DNA from: Pirellulales bacterium
GTDB taxonomy: Bacteria; Planctomycetota; Planctomycetia; Pirellulales; JANQPP01
Assembly: GCA_028289405.1 (NCBI GenBank)
Contig: JANQPP010000162.1
Span: 1-37,573, forward strand
Direction: 5' to 3'
DNA length: 37,573 nucleotides
The position numbers and the translations under genes were made by a program. The notes beneath the pieces are model-generated. The model saw nothing but the letters and a program-made list of their open reading frames with translations. It had not been told where the DNA came from and did no database searches. Positions 33,893-37,573 of the stretch are shown here, piece by piece. Within the stretch, counting starts at the first letter, position 1; each line of letters begins with the position of its first letter.

Positions 33893-33935
33893 ACAGGGGC
33901 AGGATCGAACCGCCGACACCAGGATTTTCAGTCCA
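33893..33935 (-). repeat. tRNA-Phe(GAA) 3'-half fragment, attachment-site copy 2
   Basis: The direct repeat of 24739-24781 has one mismatch. On the minus strand it covers the anticodon loop, variable loop GTGTC, T-arm and part of the 3' acceptor strand of tRNA-Phe; an adjoining 3 bp (33890-33892) would complete the acceptor strand and discriminator A. It is followed after 8 bp by the stop of the integrase gene, the normal position of an attachment site relative to its integrase. Confidence 0.85.
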
Positions 33936-33943
33936 AATGTCGT

Positions 33944-35152
33944 CTACGCAAGCTCCTTTATGCCAATGGGTTGCGGCGTGGAATTCGAACTTGTGCGCAT
34001 CCTGTGCGCATTTTGCAGGGAAACGACATGGTCCGGCAGTCCCGCCGCCGCGAACGGCAACGCGGAGACCGCAGCCCGCTTGGCCCGATCCGTCGCCTTA
34101 GCGTAGACCCCCATCGTGAGTGCCAACGTCGAATGACCAAGGATCGCTTGCACGGCCTTGGGTGGTGCACCGTTCTCCAAGGCTAGCGTAGTGAACGTCA
34201 CGCGCAACGAGTGGATGTCCACCGAACCTCGCCGGTGTGCATCCTCGATGCCCGCCTTCCGGCAGATGGCATAAAACGTCCGAAGTAGATTGTTGCGTCG
34301 CGGCGTGTTGAACTTGGTCACGAAAACATGATCTTTTGAGAATTGCTGGGCCACTTGTTCCGACTCTGCTTCGGTCCGTCCCTTCATGGGTTTCCGCTGC
34401 CGAGACTGTTCGCGCAGCTCCGTCAGGATCTCCAGCGAGTTTTCGTCGAGTGGAATTTCCCTCGCCTTGCGGCTCTTTGATGACTCAGCCCGGACGGTGG
34501 CCACTTTCCTTTCAAAGTCGATGTCACTGAATCGCAGGTTGACCAGTTCGTTTTTTCGCATGCCGGAGCACATGAACAACCGCCAGATGGGAAGCAGTTC
34601 CGGCGGACTTACCGCGAACAGTCGCTCTACCTCTTCGACCGAGAGTGACCGTCGGCGCTTCGCCGGTTTGTCGTGAGCCAACGGCTTGATACCGACGATG
34701 GCATTTTCCGCGATGCGTTTCCAAGCAACACCACGGTTCAGCAGATTGTTGATCGTGCCGACTTCACGATTGACCGTCCGGGGAGACTTGCCGGCATCGA
34801 GCCGCCACTTGCGGTAGCCGTAGATCCGCTGTTCATCGATGTCGCGGACGGCCCCCAACGGTGCGAATGATTCGAATCGCCGTAGGTCTCTTGCATACTG
34901 TTCCCAGTCCCGCACGGACTGCTTCGCCCATGCGATGAATTCATCACGCAGCTTCGCCCATGGGTAGTCATTGTCGATCATGCCGAAGTCGGCCTTGTCG
35001 GCGCGGGCTCGCAGATCATTCAACATCTGGCAGGCCACGCGGTAGTCGGTCGATAACCGTTCCCGGACTTCGCGCCCATTGGCCCGAAAGCGGGCATAGT
35101 ACACGTCCCCCCGTTGCCACATACCGCACGGGAGTTTTCGTTGTCGTGGCAT
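33944..35152 (-). CDS. Tyrosine-recombinase integrase
   Basis: This 402-aa integrase has a core-binding domain (about 65-150: AKLRDEFIAWAKQSVRDWEQYARDLRRF, SPRTVNREVGTINNLLNRGV). The catalytic domain has the full set: Arg199 in MCSGMRKNEL, Lys in SSKSRKAREIPL, HSLR (His314, Arg317), LGH (His340) and the nucleophile Tyr350 in TMGVYAKATD. The N-terminus has a GDVYYARFRANGREVRERL arm-binding domain. The ATG at 35152 has AGGAAGG upstream and is preferred to 35170. The end of the gene is 8 bp from the attachment copy, implying that it catalyses tRNA-Phe site-specific insertion of the element. Confidence 0.95.
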   Translation of the reverse strand: MPRQRKLPCGMWQRGDVYYARFRANGREVRERLSTDYRVACQMLNDLRARADKADFGMIDNDYPWAKLRDEFIAWAKQSVRDWEQYARDLRRFESFAPLGAVRDIDEQRIYGYRKWRLDAGKSPRTVNREVGTINNLLNRGVAWKRIAENAIVGIKPLAHDKPAKRRRSLSVEEVERLFAVSPPELLPIWRLFMCSGMRKNELVNLRFSDIDFERKVATVRAESSKSRKAREIPLDENSLEILTELREQSRQRKPMKGRTEAESEQVAQQFSKDHVFVTKFNTPRRNNLLRTFYAICRKAGIEDAHRRGSVDIHSLRVTFTTLALENGAPPKAVQAILGHSTLALTMGVYAKATDRAKRAAVSALPFAAAGLPDHVVSLQNAHRMRTSSNSTPQPIGIKELA

Positions 35153-35316
35153 GGTTGCCCTTCCTTTCAAAAACAGGCCGCTCCGGCTCTCCCTTGCCTT
35201 CGCGGCCCAAGTTCACAAGCCCGGCCCTCATGGCCGAGAAATCGGTCGCACAGATTGACGCCTAACGAGCGCTTGGCACGTCCCGCGACTCGGAAGTCAT
35301 CGGGGGCGTGGGTGCG

Positions 35317-36531
35317 CTAGGAGGCGGATGTGGGGCCGTTGTCGGTGTCGGTATCAGGTCCTTGACCGTTGGCGTCAGAATCACCCTTTGGTGGCCGGCC
35401 TCGCCCGGGCCGCTTGCTCTTGTCCGACTCCCACACGTTGCGGCTGCACATCCACTTGTAGAGGGCGGGACGGCTCACACCATACTTTTTGGCGAGTTGC
35501 GTGCGCGACACCCCTTTGGCCAGCAGTTGCTCGATTTCCTCACGATGCGGGTCCAACCGGCTGCGAGTTATCAACGGACGGGGGTCTTTCTTCTTGACCT
35601 TGACGTCCACTTCGTATTCCACGTCGAGAATGGGCGGAGTGGGGATCACACGTTCGATCTGCGTCGGGTCAATGTAGTTCCGCTCGGCCAGACCGGGTGT
35701 TTTGTGCCCCAAAAAGGCCATCGCCGAGCCGGGCTGCTGCTTCTCCACCTGCGTGGCAGCCCCACGACGAATGTACTTGCTGGTGCCTTGTACTCCCGCC
35801 GCTTTGGCGATCTGCCGAAAGTCGAAGTAGAACTGCGTGTCCGTGTGCGGATACTCGAACACGATGTCCCGCTGCGGCTCACGGATCTTGTCCAAGGCTC
35901 GCATGGCGGGCGGGTTGAGCTTGTTGTTGAGTGAGTCGCCGGTCTTGTTCATCACGAAGCCGATCAGGTCTCCCTTGCGGTTGACCTGATCCCAACGGAG
36001 GGCGTTGTATTGATGCCGCCCGCTGTAAGGGGCCAGCAACCCGACCATGTCCCCCAACCGCAGCCCGGTATCCCACATCACGAGAATGAACGCCCGCCAC
36101 CACAACTTGCGGGGAATCCCGTTCTTGTAGACCCACTTGAGCTTGTCCGCCGCCTCCAGCAGTTTCTTCATGTCCTCGACGGTGAACGCGATGGGGGCCG
36201 GCTTGGGAACCTTGATCCGCATCACCCGCGTGGGGAGCGTGTCGAGAATCCGCTCCTGGTAGGCCAAATGCCAGAAGGTGCAAATGCTATTGCGATACTG
36301 GCGAATCGTCAGCGGTGCCATGCCTCGCCCTCGCATGTGCATGATGAAGCCATTCACGGCGTCGGAGTTCAGGTCTTCCAGCGTGGCCGGACGCTCCAGA
36401 AAACGCTCGAAGGCGTTGACGTGCACCCGCATGTTTTGGTGTGTACTGTCCGAGAGGTCACGCTCGAAAAAGTACCGCTGCATGTACTCCCGCAGCAGCA
36501 TGTCCTTGGGTGCCGGTGCCGGGTCACTCAT
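35317..36531 (-). CDS. Second tyrosine recombinase with C-terminal HTH and AT-hook-like tail
   Basis: This 404-aa protein has a SAM-like core-binding domain (about 10-105) and a catalytic domain with Arg158 (DTGLRLGD), Lys196 (MNKTGD), KYIRR (Lys252, Arg255), LGH (His276) and Tyr286 (AERNYID). In the H-x-x-R position it has K instead of H. Residues 326-365 form a resolvase-like HTH (EEIEQLLAKGVSRTQLAKKYGVSRPALYKW), followed by KRPGRGRPPKG, which resembles an AT-hook. Its start overlaps the end of the upstream 82-aa gene by 8 bp, so it belongs to an operon with two unknown proteins rather than with the integrase. It could be a second integrase, a resolvase or a replication-dimer protein of the element. 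Confidence 0.85.
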   Translation of the reverse strand: MSDPAPAPKDMLLREYMQRYFFERDLSDSTHQNMRVHVNAFERFLERPATLEDLNSDAVNGFIMHMRGRGMAPLTIRQYRNSICTFWHLAYQERILDTLPTRVMRIKVPKPAPIAFTVEDMKKLLEAADKLKWVYKNGIPRKLWWRAFILVMWDTGLRLGDMVGLLAPYSGRHQYNALRWDQVNRKGDLIGFVMNKTGDSLNNKLNPPAMRALDKIREPQRDIVFEYPHTDTQFYFDFRQIAKAAGVQGTSKYIRRGAATQVEKQQPGSAMAFLGHKTPGLAERNYIDPTQIERVIPTPPILDVEYEVDVKVKKKDPRPLITRSRLDPHREEIEQLLAKGVSRTQLAKKYGVSRPALYKWMCSRNVWESDKSKRPGRGRPPKGDSDANGQGPDTDTDNGPTSAS

Positions 36532-36772
36532 GGTCCACCCCCGTTTCCACCCACACGCCGTGGGCTTGGCAAGCGGTCAGATCAATCCACGTGCTGTGCA
36601 ACGTGATGATCGTGTCGGGCAGGAGCGGGAAGGCATCGGCGGCCCGTTGGACTTCACGGGAAACCGCCTCGCGCTGCGTGCCCATCACGAACACATCTTG
36701 GCGGCCCGTGGCTTGGTCATGCAGAACTGCCAGCCAGACGGGGACCTTGGATTGGAAGGAAGCGTGTCTCAT
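36524..36772 (-). CDS. Hypothetical protein of the integrative element
   Basis: This 82-aa protein has no recognised family. It begins at ATG 36772, overlapping the stop of the upstream 208-aa gene (ATGA), and ends 8 bp inside the recombinase gene. This tight chaining supports it as a real gene. It contains KVPVWLAVLHDQATGRQDVFVMG, which looks like a beta-hairpin. Confidence 0.6.
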   Translation of the reverse strand: MRHASFQSKVPVWLAVLHDQATGRQDVFVMGTQREAVSREVQRAADAFPLLPDTIITLHSTWIDLTACQAHGVWVETGVDHE

Positions 36773-37395
36773 ACGGCACCCCCTTTCCCGTTCAGCGTGA
36801 TGGCGTACCGCTCAAGCTCCGCCTCGCTGGGAATCACCAGCCGGAAGGGAGCGTGAGTGGTCAGACACATGCCGCCGGCTCCGGTGGCCTCCAAGGTGAA
36901 CGTGCCCATTTGCGGGGCGAGCCACTGTCCGACTTCCACCAGCAGTTGCCAGGGCATGGGGGAGTCATCCTCCCGCTCGGTGAAGCTCCGGGCATTCTCC
37001 CGAGCCACATGGGCAATGCCCTCATCCCGCGTCACGAACAGTTCGCCGCGGAACACGAAGTCCGTGCCGCCGTCACCGAAGCCCGAGGGGATATCGAGAA
37101 AGCTCTGCGGGAGCGGAAAATCCGCGTGCCCTTGGGATGCATCCGGGGCGGACGGTTCCCAGGCCGCCTCCAGGATCACATAGCGGTTTTGCTGCGGCAG
37201 GGGGACGAAGCGTTGCCGGCGCGCCGTGTATTGCGGCTCGCCGTCCGCGTCACGGTTGAGGGCCGTTTCCCGGGTTCCGCCGATGGCGAACAACCCGGTT
37301 TGCTCATGCTTCCCGATGGTGCCCAGCCAGTAGGCTTCCGGGCTCTGCTTCAGGGGTTGGCGGGAAAGGTGCGTGGTTCGAACGATGGTGGACAT
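36769..37395 (-). CDS. Hypothetical protein of the integrative element
   Basis: This 208-aa protein has no recognised family. It looks mixed alpha/beta with no membrane segment (AYWLGTIGKHEQTGLFAIGG, RFVPLPQQNRYVILEAAWEP, DFVFRGELFVTRDEGIAH). It heads an operon with the 82-aa gene and the second recombinase. The start at 37395 is the only good ATG near the beginning of the frame. The 178 bp to the right edge hold no gene I can support. Confidence 0.6.
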   Translation of the reverse strand: MSTIVRTTHLSRQPLKQSPEAYWLGTIGKHEQTGLFAIGGTRETALNRDADGEPQYTARRQRFVPLPQQNRYVILEAAWEPSAPDASQGHADFPLPQSFLDIPSGFGDGGTDFVFRGELFVTRDEGIAHVARENARSFTEREDDSPMPWQLLVEVGQWLAPQMGTFTLEATGAGGMCLTTHAPFRLVIPSEAELERYAITLNGKGGAV

Positions 37396-37573
37396 ACCTG
37401 GCCTCCATAACGGGGGTTACAGGGGAGAATCCCCTGTGCAGGTAGCCGCGAAGGCATACGGGGAGCGGCCAGAAAACGGGGCCGCCGCGTGCCCGAATGT
37501 GGGCAAGACGTACCAAGGCTTTGGGGGTACGATGTGCCATAGCCCTCTCGCAGCTTGTTCTGCGGGGTGGGTT

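Larger units (their letters stand above)
33936..37573. mobile_element. Left part of an integrative element at tRNA-Phe (continues beyond window)
   Basis: This region starts at the attachment-site copy and holds an integrase, a second tyrosine recombinase and two unknown small genes, all minus strand. The right end, and the reconstituted tRNA-Phe gene expected there, lie outside the window. Confidence 0.7.

Noticed and set aside
37304..37540. 78-aa minus-strand frame at the right edge
   Set aside because: It overlaps the 208-aa gene by 92 bp in another frame and has Pro/Arg/His-rich composition.
1..37573. CRISPR array or rRNA operon
   Set aside because: No regularly spaced repeats with spacers and no rRNA-like sequence were seen.

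Overview
The window looks like GC-rich chromosomal DNA from a planctomycete-like bacterium. This is an inference from an SHD1-domain secreted protein, an ECF sigma factor of a style common in that phylum, a complete Na+-NQR operon, a two-gene pyruvate:ferredoxin oxidoreductase and the many ATGA-overlapping operons. No rRNA gene is present. One complete tRNA gene and two tRNA 3'-half fragments are present.

Positions 1-3127 (+) are the end of a surface-polysaccharide cluster: a GT4 glycosyltransferase (cut by the window edge), a Wzx-like flippase and an FkbM-type methyltransferase. Positions 3128-5232 (+) hold a compact foreign-looking cassette. It has a sigma70-like promoter, a roughly 210-nt region full of hairpins that is bracketed by a long-range inverted repeat and carries a terminator-like hairpin, then a 96-aa helical protein, an XRE HTH protein and a retron-like reverse transcriptase. 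I read it as a candidate retron with an unusual HTH plus small-helical-protein partner pair. The RT gene runs 28 bp into the 3' end of nqrM on the other strand.

Positions 5205-12486 (-) are nqrABCDEF-apbE-nqrM: the Na+-pumping NADH:quinone reductase, its flavin transferase and its iron-delivery maturation factor. Positions 12844-17239 (-) are a YtrA-type GntR repressor, an ABC ATPase and an ABC-2 permease fused to a large soluble domain, with a clear palindromic operator over the promoter. Positions 17435-21180 (-) are a PFOR split into alpha/gamma and delta/beta polypeptides. NQR and PFOR together suggest an organism that can oxidise pyruvate to reduced ferredoxin while also running a sodium-based respiratory chain. 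Positions 21709-23725 (-) carry an AmpD-like amidase and an SHD1 protein, followed by a tRNA with anticodon CAT (24228-24301, -).

From about 24.7 kb onwards the DNA is accessory. A 43-bp sequence matching the 3' half of tRNA-Phe(GAA) occurs twice in direct orientation with one mismatch (24739-24781 and 33893-33935). The second copy lies 8 bp from the end of a tyrosine integrase gene. This suggests tandem integration at a tRNA-Phe gene that lies beyond the right edge. Between the copies are a Tat-exported phosphoesterase, a Sua5-type tRNA-modification enzyme, an ECF sigma factor and an uncharacterised five-gene minus-strand operon (P-loop protein, ABC-exporter membrane domain without an ATPase domain, M14 metallopeptidase, small membrane-anchored protein, HTTM membrane protein). 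To the right lie the integrase, a second tyrosine recombinase with an added HTH and AT-hook-like tail, and two unknown genes co-transcribed with it.
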